Shown: positions 1-8,623 of the stretch, one piece after another
Position numbering within the stretch: the stretch's first letter is position 1
Layout of the letters: each line of letters begins with the position of its first letter
Origin: Afipia sp.
Lineage (GTDB): Bacteria; Pseudomonadota; Alphaproteobacteria; Rhizobiales; Xanthobacteraceae
Reading direction: 5' to 3'
NCBI GenBank assembly: GCA_017474385.1
Contig: JAFVHU010000110.1
Coordinates: forward strand, 37,330-101,329
DNA length: 64,000 nt
Translations under genes and position numbers: made by a program
The notes under the pieces: model-generated
Database searches by the model: none
What the model saw: the letters and a program-made list of their open reading frames with translations, nothing else
What the model was told of the DNA's origin: nothing

Positions 1-1
1 C

Positions 2-622
2 GCCGCCGAGCGTTACGGCCTGATGCCGCTGATCGATCGCTGGGTGGTGCGTCACGCCTTTGAGACCATTGCGACGCGCCTCGGCCGCGCTGCATCGGCA
101 ACCATCGCCACCTGCGCGATCAACCTGTCCGGCGCGACCTTCAGCGACGAGGGATTCATCGACTACGTTCGCGAACAACTCGAGCTTCACAACATTCCGC
201 CGGCGATGATCTGCTTCGAGATCACCGAGACCAGCGCGATCGGCAATCTCGACAACGCCGCCCGCTTCATCAAAGTGCTGCAACGGCTGGGCTGCCGGTT
301 CTCGCTCGACGATTTCGGCAGCGGCATGTCGTCGTTCGGCTATCTGAAGAATCTTCCGGTGAACTACCTCAAGATCGACGGCGGGTTCGTCAAGGACATG
401 CTCGACGATCCGATCGACCGCGCCATGGTCGAGATGATCTGCCGCATCGGCAAGGTCATGGGCAAACAGACGATCGCCGAATTTGTCGAAAACGACGCCA
501 CCATAGAGGCGCTGCGCGAAATCGGCGTCGATTATGCGCAAGGATACGGCGTCGGCCGGCCGGAACCATTCGAGATTGCGAGCCCTGCCATCGCTGGCCA
601 GCCCAACCTCCGGGTCGCCTGA
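2..622 (+). CDS. EAL-domain cyclic-di-GMP phosphodiesterase, C-terminal part
   Basis: The reading frame is open from the first base of the window, so the N-terminus lies outside. The visible 206 or so residues begin [14 protein letters not shown], normal internal EAL sequence, and continue with [10 protein letters not shown], the [16 protein letters not shown] loop carrying the metal-binding DDFG motif, [17 protein letters not shown] and the terminal [11 protein letters not shown]. These are the later motifs of EAL phosphodiesterases, which hydrolyse cyclic-di-GMP to pGpG and control motility and biofilm. The canonical EAL tripeptide itself is upstream and cannot be checked. A GGDEF or sensor domain is likely N-terminal, but this is inference. 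It is followed by an oppositely unrelated hydrolase gene about 100 nt downstream on the same strand. Confidence 0.9.
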   Translation, partial: AAERYGLMPLIDRWVVRHAFETIATRLGRAASATIATCAINLSGATFSDEGFIDYVREQLELHNIPPAMICFEITETSAIGNLDNAARFIKVLQRLGCRFSLDDFGSGMSSFGYLKNLPVNYLKIDGGFVKDMLDDPIDRAMVEMICRIGKVMGKQTIAEFVENDATIEALREIGVDYAQGYGVGRPEPFEIASPAIAGQPNLRVA

Positions 623-719
623 CCGCAGAGCGAAATTCGCCCGCGGCATGCAGCCCTCCTCCTCCGGAACATCGGCGGAATCCGCTTGGCGCGGCGCAAA
701 AAATCAGCATTGTGGCCGC

Positions 720-1406
720 ATGACAGATAAAGCCCAGAATGCATCCGCCCAGGAACCAGCGAAGGCTGGCGCCTTGATCGTCCCGGTCTCCCCGTTTCAG
801 CAGAATTGCACGCTGCTGTGGAACGAAGCGACCAAGCACGGGGTCGTGATCGATCCTGGCGGGGACGTTCCGGATATCCTTGCCGGGATCAAGCAGGCCG
901 GCATCACGGTCGACGAAATCTGGATCACGCACGGCCACATCGACCATGTCGGCGGCGCGGCGGAATTGCGCGACGAACTGAAAGTGCCGATCATCGGCCC
1001 GCACATTGCCGACAAGTATCTGCTCGACAACGTGGTCGCGAGCGGCGCGAATTTCGGCATGACCGGCGTGCGCAACTTCGCACCGGACCGCTGGCTGAAT
1101 GAAGGCGATCAGCTCAAGATCGGAGATCTTGTGTTCGACATTTATCACGCCCCCGGACACTCACCGGGCAGCGTGGTGTTCTTCAACAAGGACATGCGCT
1201 TTGCGATCGTCGGCGACGTGCTGTTCAACGGCTCGGTGGGGCGCACCGATCTGCCCGGCGGCGATCATGCCACCCTGATCCGCTCCATCAACGACAAGCT
1301 GCTGCCGCTCGGCGATGACATCGGCTTCATCTGCGGCCATGGCCCCGGCTCGAACTTCGGCCACGAACGCGCAACTAACCCGTTCCTCAATGGTGGCTTA
1401 GGCTGA
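720..1406 (+). CDS. Metallo-beta-lactamase-fold hydrolase (glyoxalase II-like, YcbL type)
   Basis: This 228-residue protein carries the HxHxDH metal site as THGHIDHVGG near residue 75, a second-shell GHSPGS motif (APGHSPGSVVFF), the bridging aspartate in AIVGDVLFNGSVGRTDLPGG and the terminal CGHGPGSNFGHE. That set matches small glyoxalase-II-like hydrolases that cleave thioesters such as S-lactoylglutathione. The frame is open further upstream to 534, but that extension overlaps the EAL gene and has no family character. ATG at 720 leaves a short leader before the conserved LIVPVSPFQQNC start, so it was chosen. Substrate is not knowable from sequence. Confidence 0.9.
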   Translation: MTDKAQNASAQEPAKAGALIVPVSPFQQNCTLLWNEATKHGVVIDPGGDVPDILAGIKQAGITVDEIWITHGHIDHVGGAAELRDELKVPIIGPHIADKYLLDNVVASGANFGMTGVRNFAPDRWLNEGDQLKIGDLVFDIYHAPGHSPGSVVFFNKDMRFAIVGDVLFNGSVGRTDLPGGDHATLIRSINDKLLPLGDDIGFICGHGPGSNFGHERATNPFLNGGLG

Positions 1407-1498
1407 CGAGAAAGCCGCCGGCCACATCGGTCCAGCGCCGGATAGGCTCACATCAATGTGTGAGCCCTACGCTGAACCAAAGCCTGTAAGGTTCATCC

Positions 1499-1726
1499 AT
1501 GCAGCTTCAATCGACCATAACATGCCCGGACTGCGGACATCGCGCGCTGGAAACGATGCCCACCGACGCTTGCCAGTTTTTCTACGACTGCAAAGAGTGC
1601 GGCACCCGGCTGAAGCCGAAGACCCGGGACTGCTGCGTGTTTTGCTCCTACGGCTCGTTGCCATGTCCGCCTATTCAGGCGCAACGCAGCGGCGACCGGG
1701 ACGCAAAACCATGCTGCCCCGACTAG
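1499..1726 (+). CDS. Small cysteine-rich GDCCVFCSYG-type zinc-ribbon protein
   Basis: A 75-residue protein with CPDCGH at the N-terminus, CKECG in the middle and the signature RDCCVFCSYGSLPCPPIQ near the C-terminus. Paired CxxC motifs indicate a zinc ribbon. Small proteins with this CCVxCSYG block are common next to copper or mercury genes in proteobacteria, but the function is unknown to me. Here it lies in the core region, not in the copper island. It stands alone, convergent with a possible tiny gene on the other strand. Confidence 0.75.
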   Translation: MQLQSTITCPDCGHRALETMPTDACQFFYDCKECGTRLKPKTRDCCVFCSYGSLPCPPIQAQRSGDRDAKPCCPD

Positions 1727-1733
1727 ATTGGTT

Positions 1734-1832
1734 TCACACGGTCTTGAAATCTTCCGGTGTCAGCTCGATCGGCTGGCCATGCGGCGTGCGATCCGCGGCA
1801 TGGTCCCAGGCGCCGCGATCGTGTCCGCTCAT
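1734..1832 (-). CDS. Possible 32-residue small protein
   Basis: The minus strand reads ATG at 1832 to a stop at 1734, giving a 32-residue acidic peptide beginning MSGHDRGAWDHAADRTPHG and ending in an LTPEDFKTV tail. The composition, balanced in charged residues and free of the Arg/Pro-rich look of shadow frames, makes a real small gene plausible. It sits in the 185-nt gap between the zinc-ribbon gene and dodecin. No homologue was recognised and no strong ribosome site was seen, so this is a low-confidence call. Confidence 0.35.
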   Translation of the reverse strand: MSGHDRGAWDHAADRTPHGQPIELTPEDFKTV

Positions 1833-1910
1833 GAGACAAAGATAGTCCTGTCCGCCTCGGCGTGTCGAGAGCGGGATGGTCGCGGCAGTAGGATGTGATG
1901 GGAGGACGCC

Positions 1911-2114
1911 TCAGTCCTTGAGAATGAATGTCACCTTCAGGTTGACGCGGTATTCCGCGATCTTGCCATTCTTGATGACGCATTTCTGGTTGGCGACCCA
2001 GACGCCTTCGACATTCTTCAATGTCTTGATAGCGCGTTTGACGCCATTCTGAACGGCGTCTTCAAAACTTTTCGGGGAAGCGGCAATAAGCTCGGTGACG
2101 CGTGCAACTGACAT
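1911..2114 (-). CDS. Dodecin family flavin-binding protein
   Basis: The 67-residue product MSVARVTELIAASPKSFEDA... ends in VKNGKIAEYRVNLKVTFIL-type sequence and matches dodecins in length and pattern: an N-terminal beta strand, the SPKSFEDAVQNGVKRAIKTLKNVEG helix region and the terminal strands. Dodecins form dodecamers that store flavins (bacterial type) in the cytosol. The start at 2114 is preceded by AGGAGA at good spacing. A longer frame to 2255 exists but is not family-like. It is transcribed alone, ahead of the hybrid kinase gene on the same strand. Confidence 0.92.
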   Translation of the reverse strand: MSVARVTELIAASPKSFEDAVQNGVKRAIKTLKNVEGVWVANQKCVIKNGKIAEYRVNLKVTFILKD

Positions 2115-2285
2115 GATCTTCTCCTGACAAGGAAAGACATAAATCGATTTGGCACTTGAGCGCGGGCAGCTTAGGTGCGCAGCCGAGGGCGTCAAGTTGA
2201 CAGACGCGCGCCTGTGCAGGCGCAGCATCCCAATCCGCCTGCCATGGCAGCGCACAAACTCACAGACAGCATTTGTGACAGGAGA

Positions 2286-4238
2286 CTAGTTCGCGATCGC
2301 CGCGGTGACAGCCTGCATCAACTCCTGCTGGCGAAATGGCTTGCCAAGCTTCGGCAGGTTGGCATCCACGCCCGGCGGCAGCTCCGCATAGCCTGTCGCA
2401 AGAATGACCGGAAGGCCCGGCCGTTCGGCCTTGATCGCAGCGGCGAGTTGGGCGCCTGTCATGCGCGGCATGGCGTGGTCGGTGATGACGAGATCGACCG
2501 ACGGCTCGCGCCGCAGGATCTCCAGCGCCTGGTTGCCTGACGTCGCCTCGAACACCGTGTGTCCCATGTCCTGCAGCATCACTGCGGTGTTCATCAGCAC
2601 GAGACCGTCGTCGTCGACGGCAAGCACCACCAGCGGGCGGGTGCCGGTCATGCCGTCCTGGATGAAACGCCCGCCCTGCGCGGGCCGGGTCGCTTTGGCG
2701 GCGGGAAGCCAGATTTCGGCTGTCGTGCCCTCGCCTTTTTGGCTCTTCAGGAAAAAACGCCCGCCGGACTGTTCGGTCATGCCGTGGACCATCGACAATC
2801 CGAGGCCAGTGCCGCGGCCGACACCTTTCGTGGTGAAGAACGGCTCCATGGCGCGCCTCAGCGTCGCCTTGTCCATGCCCTCGCCGGTGTCCTTCACCGA
2901 AAGACGCACATAACGACCGGCTTTCAGCTTGCTCCGCGAGCGCGGCTTGACGATTTCCTCGCGCGCCGCGACGATAATACTGCCGCCGTCCGGCATCGCA
3001 TCGCGCGCATTCACCGCCAGATTCAGCAGGGCCATTTCAAGCTGATTGGCGTCGGCGTGGACGAGGTCGAGCTTGAGCGGAAAGTGCGTCTCGATCCGCA
3101 CCGACGGTCCCAGCGAACTCTGCAACAGATCGGTCATGCCGCGCACAAGAGCAGGGACATCGATCGGCTTGAGATCGAGATCCTGCCGCCGCGCGAAAGC
3201 CAGCATGCGCTGGGTCAGCGCCGCGCCGCGCTGCGCGGCCTGCGCCGCATTGGAAATCAGCGTCGTGACCCGCGCATCGTCCGGCAGCCGCTTGCCTGCC
3301 AGCTCGAGGCTGCCGAGAATGACCATCAGCAGATTGTTGAAGTCGTGCGCGATGCCGCCGGTCAGTTGTCCGATGGCATCCATTTTCTGCGAATGAGCCA
3401 GCGCTTCGCGCGCCTGATCGAGAGCCTTTTGCGTGTCCCTGCGTTCGGTGATGTCGCGCGTGATCTTGGCGAAACCGATGATGGCGCCGCTCACATTGCG
3501 GATCGGATCGATGATAACGTTGGCCCAGAACTGCGTGCCGTCCTTGCGCACGCGCCAACCCTCTTTCTCGAAACGTCCATCGCGCCGCGCGGTAGCGAGC
3601 GCATTCTGCGGCTCGCCCTTCTGCCGGTCGCCCTCGGTATAGAATTTCGAGAAATGCTGACCGATGATTTCCTCGGCACGGTATTGCTTGATGCGTTCCG
3701 CGCCCTGATTCCAACTGCTGACATAGCCGTCCGCGTCGATCATATAGAGGGCGTAGTCGGTCACGCTCTGCACCAGCAGCCGGAACTGTTCTTCCTTCTG
3801 CCGCAGACGATCTTCGGCCGCCTTGCGCTCGGTGAGGTCGCGCGTGATCTTGGCAAAGCCGACGAGCCGGCCGTCAGGCGAACGGATCGGATCGATCACC
3901 ACATGAGCCCAGAACCGGCTGCCGTCCTTGCGGATACGCCAGCCTTCGTTCTCGAACTTGCCTTCGCGGGCCGAGATTTCAAGCGCGCGCGCCGGAAGCC
4001 CGGCCTTGCGATCCTCCTCGCCATAGAACTGCGAGAAATGACGTCCGATGATCTCGTCGTGCGTGTAGCCCTTGAAGCGCTGCGCGCCCGGATTCCAGCT
4101 CGTCACCCGTCCTTCCGGGTCGAGCATGTAAATGGCGTAGTCGGTAACCGCTTCCACCAGAAGCCGGTAACGCCCGTCCGGGGTCAGGGAGGCATCGAAC
4201 CGGTTCGATGTCTGCAAAGCGGTATTTTCAAAGGCCAT
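2286..4238 (-). CDS. PAS-PAS hybrid sensor histidine kinase with receiver domain
   Basis: A 650-residue soluble kinase. Two similar PAS/PAC units occupy about residues 23-140 and 150-268; each has the WNPGAQRFKGY/WNQGAERIKQY pattern and an ITRDxTERK exit helix, so they look like an internal duplication. HisKA follows with phospho-acceptor His298 in GGIAHDFNNLL. The ATPase domain has NLAVNARDAMP (N box), VKDTGEGM and GRGTGLGLSMVHG. A receiver domain near 535-650 has VDDD and phospho-acceptor Asp587 in ITDHAMPRM. No membrane segment is visible, so it senses a cytosolic signal, perhaps redox or light through PAS. No partner regulator is adjacent. Confidence 0.93.
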   Translation of the reverse strand: MAFENTALQTSNRFDASLTPDGRYRLLVEAVTDYAIYMLDPEGRVTSWNPGAQRFKGYTHDEIIGRHFSQFYGEEDRKAGLPARALEISAREGKFENEGWRIRKDGSRFWAHVVIDPIRSPDGRLVGFAKITRDLTERKAAEDRLRQKEEQFRLLVQSVTDYALYMIDADGYVSSWNQGAERIKQYRAEEIIGQHFSKFYTEGDRQKGEPQNALATARRDGRFEKEGWRVRKDGTQFWANVIIDPIRNVSGAIIGFAKITRDITERRDTQKALDQAREALAHSQKMDAIGQLTGGIAHDFNNLLMVILGSLELAGKRLPDDARVTTLISNAAQAAQRGAALTQRMLAFARRQDLDLKPIDVPALVRGMTDLLQSSLGPSVRIETHFPLKLDLVHADANQLEMALLNLAVNARDAMPDGGSIIVAAREEIVKPRSRSKLKAGRYVRLSVKDTGEGMDKATLRRAMEPFFTTKGVGRGTGLGLSMVHGMTEQSGGRFFLKSQKGEGTTAEIWLPAAKATRPAQGGRFIQDGMTGTRPLVVLAVDDDGLVLMNTAVMLQDMGHTVFEATSGNQALEILRREPSVDLVITDHAMPRMTGAQLAAAIKAERPGLPVILATGYAELPPGVDANLPKLGKPFRQQELMQAVTAAIAN

Positions 4239-4341
4239 TCAATATAACCCTGTGCCAACAGGGCCAAACGCCGCCGTTTCGGTAAAGTTCCATTTAATGG
4301 GAGGACTTAGCCTAAAGTCGAAGGAGGGCTCGGGAGGCCGT

Positions 4342-4608
4342 CTATTTCTGCTTCTCATAGGCGGCCAGCATGTCCTCGACCTTGATCCCGTTGATGGTCA
4401 TTCCCTCGATCCGGCAGTCCGTGAGGCAGGCCCCGGCCATATTCGCGTTGTTAACGTGCAGGCCGGACAGATTGGTGTAATCGATCCGGAGCCCACTGAG
4501 ATTGATGTCGTGCATGGTGCAGCCCGACATGTTGACGTCCTCGAAGGTCGAACCCGAAACGTCCGACCCCTTCACATCGAGGCGCTGTTTTTGTCCATGG
4601 ATTTCCAT
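4342..4608 (-). CDS. Pentapeptide-repeat-like small protein
   Basis: An 88-residue protein starting MEIHGQKQRLDVKGSDVSGS. It shows an approximate five-residue period (STFEDVNMSGCTMHDINLSG, NLSGLHVNNANMAG) with leucine, isoleucine or methionine at the central positions, as in right-handed beta-helix pentapeptide proteins. It is followed by a short C-terminal helix (VEDMLAAYEKQK). The start at 4608 has a GGGAG ribosome site. Function is unknown. It is only a few turns long, much shorter than gyrase-protecting members. Confidence 0.75.
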   Translation of the reverse strand: MEIHGQKQRLDVKGSDVSGSTFEDVNMSGCTMHDINLSGLRIDYTNLSGLHVNNANMAGACLTDCRIEGMTINGIKVEDMLAAYEKQK

Positions 4609-4646
4609 GTTCGCTCCCTCCCTGATCCCTTGCTCACGACCGACAC

Positions 4647-5480
4647 TCAATTCCGGATCGCATAAAGCGGTGTCCGCAACGTGAATTGGACCAGCGGCTC
4701 GGGTGTCCATGCGACCTCGACCGAGGCGCCGAACAGCCGGTTATCGTTGTCATCCATCCGCTCCAGATCGAACCTGAGCAACGGCTGGGTGAACGCCTTG
4801 GCCCTGATGATGCCAGCGCCGATCTGAGCGCCGCCGAATGTCTGAACGCCCATCCGCGCGGACACCTTCCAGTTGTTCGGCCACTGATAATAGCCGCCGA
4901 GATATCCGGCGAACGCCGGCTCGACTTTCGCAAGACCCGAATCCACCCAGACGGCGGTCAATCGCGTCCCGAACAGCAGACCCCTGGTCTGATCTTCATC
5001 GAGTCCGTAATCGAGTTCGACCACCGTCTGGTTCGATGTCGAGGCCAGCCCCGGGGCGCTGGTGATCGACCGCGTGAGAGTCGAAATCACCGTCACCGTC
5101 TTGCTGTCCTGCTGAATGACGTCGGCGTTGAAACCGATGTTCCAGCTGTCGAGCGTCATCGACGACCATGACGTGACATCGCTGCGCGACGTGCTGGCGC
5201 TGACGCCGCCATACAGCGAGAACCGGTCGGTGATATCCACCGTCAGCGGCGCGTTCAGCGTCACGACCTGCGCCGCTGCCGGAATCGGAGAAACGAAATT
5301 CCTGAACCCGATGGCGAGCGTGTTCGGCGGCACGCTCGTGTATTGCGTGTTGTAACCCAGATAGATGTTCGGCTGCTTTGAGCCTGCCTTGGTTGGCTCT
5401 TCGTCATCGTCGTCGCTGGCGCGGGCGAGATCGAAGGCGCCAAGAACAACGAGCAAGCCGAGCGAGACACTGCGAAGCAT
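4647..5480 (-). CDS. Exported beta-rich protein, probable outer-membrane protein
   Basis: The 277-residue product begins MLRSVSLGLLVVLGAFDLARASDDDDEE, a clear Sec signal peptide with an acidic mature start. The rest is rich in alternating polar/apolar stretches such as NIYLGYNTQYTSV, SLYGGVSASTS, YQWPNNWKVSARMGVQTF and FGASVEVAWTPE, typical of a beta-barrel. It ends in LYAIRN, not the classic aromatic C-terminus. The frame is open to 5588, but the start at 5480 places the signal peptide first. No family was recognised. It lies downstream of the autotransporter on the same strand. Confidence 0.7.
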   Translation of the reverse strand: MLRSVSLGLLVVLGAFDLARASDDDDEEPTKAGSKQPNIYLGYNTQYTSVPPNTLAIGFRNFVSPIPAAAQVVTLNAPLTVDITDRFSLYGGVSASTSRSDVTSWSSMTLDSWNIGFNADVIQQDSKTVTVISTLTRSITSAPGLASTSNQTVVELDYGLDEDQTRGLLFGTRLTAVWVDSGLAKVEPAFAGYLGGYYQWPNNWKVSARMGVQTFGGAQIGAGIIRAKAFTQPLLRFDLERMDDNDNRLFGASVEVAWTPEPLVQFTLRTPLYAIRN

Positions 5481-5662
5481 CCGGCCACCACGATCATCCC
5501 TGCAATCGATCGTCCTCAAAACACCGTCCGCCAATATGAAACACCACAAAAGTCCGACGATGGTGCAGCTTTCCGCAGGTCTTTTCAATGTCCGGAAATA
5601 TGAACCGCGACCTGATTTAGTTCAGTGTGGCAATCGCAGAACCCGCCGACCGGCGCGTTCGC

Positions 5663-8332
5663 TTACCAGATCGCGCGGAAGCCGCCCGTGCCTTTATAGC
5701 TGGAATTATCTCCGCCATTGGCGAGGCTCGCGTTGTAGGAAATCTCGCCAAAGATTGTATAGCGGCCGTTGCCCCAGCTATAGGTGCCGCCACCGCCGAT
5801 GCTCCCCCATAGCCGATCTTGAGCGCTTGCGAAGCCGGTGCCAGCCACATCGACGCTCGTGCCGTTGAGAAATTCGTAATGCAAATTCGCGATGCCGTAG
5901 ACGTCTGAGCGCACGATGCCCGAGCTATCACTCCAGGTCTTCTGATGGTTGAGCGCCATGCCGAGCCGGCCATTCAGGCTGTCGCTGCGGCCCAGCGTCA
6001 CCTGCGCACCGAAGTTGTCGCGGAAGTCTGAACCGACCGCCGAATAGACAAGCTGCGCCTGCGGCGTCAGCGACCATGGCCCGGTGACACCGAACCGCTT
6101 GCCGGTTTCCACGCTCATCGCGTAACCGAAACCGCCGATCCCGTTCGCCATCTCGCGGCCGACCAGATCGGATCGCAGGTTGCTGTTGAAGAAGGTGGCT
6201 TGCGTCTGGCCGTCGACATAGAAACCGCTCTCGCCATACCAGGTCAGCGTGCCGCCGAAGCCGGTGCCGGTGGTGCTGATGCGGCCGTCGCCGTATTTGG
6301 AGCGCACGTCCGCGATAGCGGTGCCGAAATGTGCGGTAACGCCGCCGATCAGCGTGCCGTCCTGGTTGGCGTAAAGCAGGCCATCGAGTCCGGTGCGCGC
6401 TTTCCATTGTCCGATGTTGGCGCCGCTTACGGTGGTCGAACCGTCCGGTTTGAAGCTGCCATAGGAGCCTTCGGTCCGGCCCCAGAATACGTTCGGTTCC
6501 GTCGTGGTCTCACTACCGGACGGGGCCGTTGCGGTGCCGACGGCATTGATATCGCGATAACGATTGCCGACACGCTGCTGCAAGGTCGGCAGGGTGTTCA
6601 GCGCGAGCAGTACCTGCGGAAACGCCTCATAGAGCGGCACGCCGGGCTGATAGATCGGGCCCGCCGGCACGACGGGCGGCGGATTGATCAGACTGGAACG
6701 CAGATACCAGTCGCCGTCGCCGGGCGTCGCGATCCCGTTCTTCTGAAGCGTATATGCAAAGGCGCCGCCGATCACGGCTTGCTGACCGTGGAAGACGTAA
6801 TCGCCTTGCAACGCGAATATGCCGTTCGAAGCGCCGACAACGTCAACGATCTTGATGCCTTCGACGGTCTGCGCGCCACCGCCGCCGACATTGGTGACCT
6901 GCAAGGTTGAGCTGCCTGACGTGTTGCCCTGGACCACGAGCCTGTCAGTCGCCGACGCGTCGCCGCCGAGCGCGGCGTTCAGGTTCACAACGCCGCCGCT
7001 GCCGATGTAATTGCCAGCCACGGTCAGCGTCGTCCCCGGAGCGCCGCCGAGATTGACGGTGCCCGCGTTATCCAACGAAGCGATGGTTTGATTGAAGCCG
7101 TTGAGATTGAGCGTGCCACCGGCGAGCGTCGCATAAGCCGACGCAGCGCTGAATGCTCCTGCCGCACCGGCCTGCAACGTGCCGCCGTTCACAGTCGTCG
7201 CGCCGGTGTAATTATTGGCGCCTGACAGCGTCTGCGTCCCGCCGCTGACCGTCAGCCCGCCGGTGCCGCCGATGATGCCCGCGAACATATCGTTCGCATT
7301 GGTGATCGTCAGATTCTTTGCGCCCAGCACGACGGCACCGCTTCCCGCCAGGCTCTGGATGTTTGTACCGGCCGCAGTGATACCGGAAATGTTGAAGGTT
7401 CCGTTTGCTACCACCCGGCTTGACGCGGCAATCGAGCCACTACTGGCAAGCGAAAGCGTGCCTGTCTGGATCACGGTCTCGCCGGTGTAAGTATTGAGAG
7501 CCCGGAGATTGAGGGTACCGGCGCCGATCTTGGTCAATCCGCCGACGCCGCTAAAACCGGAACTCGCGCCCACGGTGAAAGCCTGGGTGTCAACGGTCAG
7601 GCCGCCCGCAGCAATATTGAGAGTGCCTGGCGAAAATCCGCCGACGAAGCCAATGGCGTTATTTGTCCTGGCTCGCAGAATGGCATTATCGAAATTGACC
7701 TGGCCGGTTGAACCAGCGCCGTGTCCGAGGCTGTTGGTCTCGAGCGTGCTGCCACCGTTGATGTTGAGCGTGCCCGTGCCGCCCGCGAGGGTCCCGACAA
7801 CGACCCCTCCTTGGGCGATAACTTGAGCGCCGTTCTGAATGTTCAGCGCACCATTGCCGCTGACGCCGACCCTGAGCTGGGAGCCGGATGTAATCCACTG
7901 CGACCCGGCTCCGGTCACCGTGACTGTGCCGTTGCTCCCGGGATCGGCGCCGATCTGAAAGAAGCCGGCGCTGGTGCTTGTCAGCGTGCTGCCGTTCTGA
8001 ATTGTCAGATTACCAAACGATCCAGTCGTATTGCCGACGATCATTTGACCTGTCGTGCCAACAGCGGGACCACCCACGCCGAGGACAGTCGGGTTGGGCG
8101 AAGTCGTATTAATAACGACCGTGTTGCCGGCGACGGGCGCCACGCCACCTAACCAGTTGGTCCCAACCGTCCAGTCGTTGTTCGTGGTTCCGGTCCATGC
8201 GACCTGGGCCGCGGCCGATCCGGCGGAGAGAGCCGTTAAGGCCACTCCCGATACGCTCATCAGGAGCAGACGAAGGAAACGGCTGTTGCGGACGGGCGAT
8301 CGCCGAGCCTGATTCGGACTCTCGCGCTGCAT
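5663..8332 (-). CDS. Type V autotransporter with PATR-repeat passenger
   Basis: About 889 residues. A long charged N-terminus (MQRESPNQARRSPVRNSRF) precedes a hydrophobic core ending AAAQ, an extended signal peptide. The passenger (about 45-600) is low in charge, rich in Gly/Asn/Thr, and contains autotransporter-associated repeats such as NTYTGETVIQTGTLSL and NNYTGATTVNGGTLQAG that build a beta-helix. The C-terminal 270 residues begin around EPNVFWGRTEGSYG and finish FRAIW, a beta-barrel translocator with the required terminal aromatic. ATG at 8380 is also possible, giving 905 residues. Likely a surface adhesin. About 290 nt without a gene lie between it and the DUF3095 gene upstream. Confidence 0.88.
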   Translation of the reverse strand: MQRESPNQARRSPVRNSRFLRLLLMSVSGVALTALSAGSAAAQVAWTGTTNNDWTVGTNWLGGVAPVAGNTVVINTTSPNPTVLGVGGPAVGTTGQMIVGNTTGSFGNLTIQNGSTLTSTSAGFFQIGADPGSNGTVTVTGAGSQWITSGSQLRVGVSGNGALNIQNGAQVIAQGGVVVGTLAGGTGTLNINGGSTLETNSLGHGAGSTGQVNFDNAILRARTNNAIGFVGGFSPGTLNIAAGGLTVDTQAFTVGASSGFSGVGGLTKIGAGTLNLRALNTYTGETVIQTGTLSLASSGSIAASSRVVANGTFNISGITAAGTNIQSLAGSGAVVLGAKNLTITNANDMFAGIIGGTGGLTVSGGTQTLSGANNYTGATTVNGGTLQAGAAGAFSAASAYATLAGGTLNLNGFNQTIASLDNAGTVNLGGAPGTTLTVAGNYIGSGGVVNLNAALGGDASATDRLVVQGNTSGSSTLQVTNVGGGGAQTVEGIKIVDVVGASNGIFALQGDYVFHGQQAVIGGAFAYTLQKNGIATPGDGDWYLRSSLINPPPVVPAGPIYQPGVPLYEAFPQVLLALNTLPTLQQRVGNRYRDINAVGTATAPSGSETTTEPNVFWGRTEGSYGSFKPDGSTTVSGANIGQWKARTGLDGLLYANQDGTLIGGVTAHFGTAIADVRSKYGDGRISTTGTGFGGTLTWYGESGFYVDGQTQATFFNSNLRSDLVGREMANGIGGFGYAMSVETGKRFGVTGPWSLTPQAQLVYSAVGSDFRDNFGAQVTLGRSDSLNGRLGMALNHQKTWSDSSGIVRSDVYGIANLHYEFLNGTSVDVAGTGFASAQDRLWGSIGGGGTYSWGNGRYTIFGEISYNASLANGGDNSSYKGTGGFRAIW

Positions 8333-8623
8333 GTCATCTAGTTGTCGCCGGATCGTTACAGCTCCGATGCATTGGCGCATGGACGCTTGCTCCAGTCTTA
8401 TTCAGGACCGCCCCGATCGACGCAGCCCACTCACATGCAGCGTATGAAGCTGCGCGGCACGTTAGATGAGTCCATTCAAGCGAGCAATTGCAGGCTCTCG
8501 TTCAATCAAACAAACATGCACCAGTGTGTCGCTTGCGCAACGAGAGACGGTTAACAAAACCTTCCGAGATGCGGCCTGGCCTCGTGCAAGCGCACCATCG
8601 CATTCGATCGATGAGGATGTGCG

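Noticed and set aside
2559-4247. A 562-codon open frame on the plus strand opposite the hybrid kinase
   Set aside because: It is the antisense shadow of a well-motifed histidine kinase; composition is His/Arg-rich without domains.
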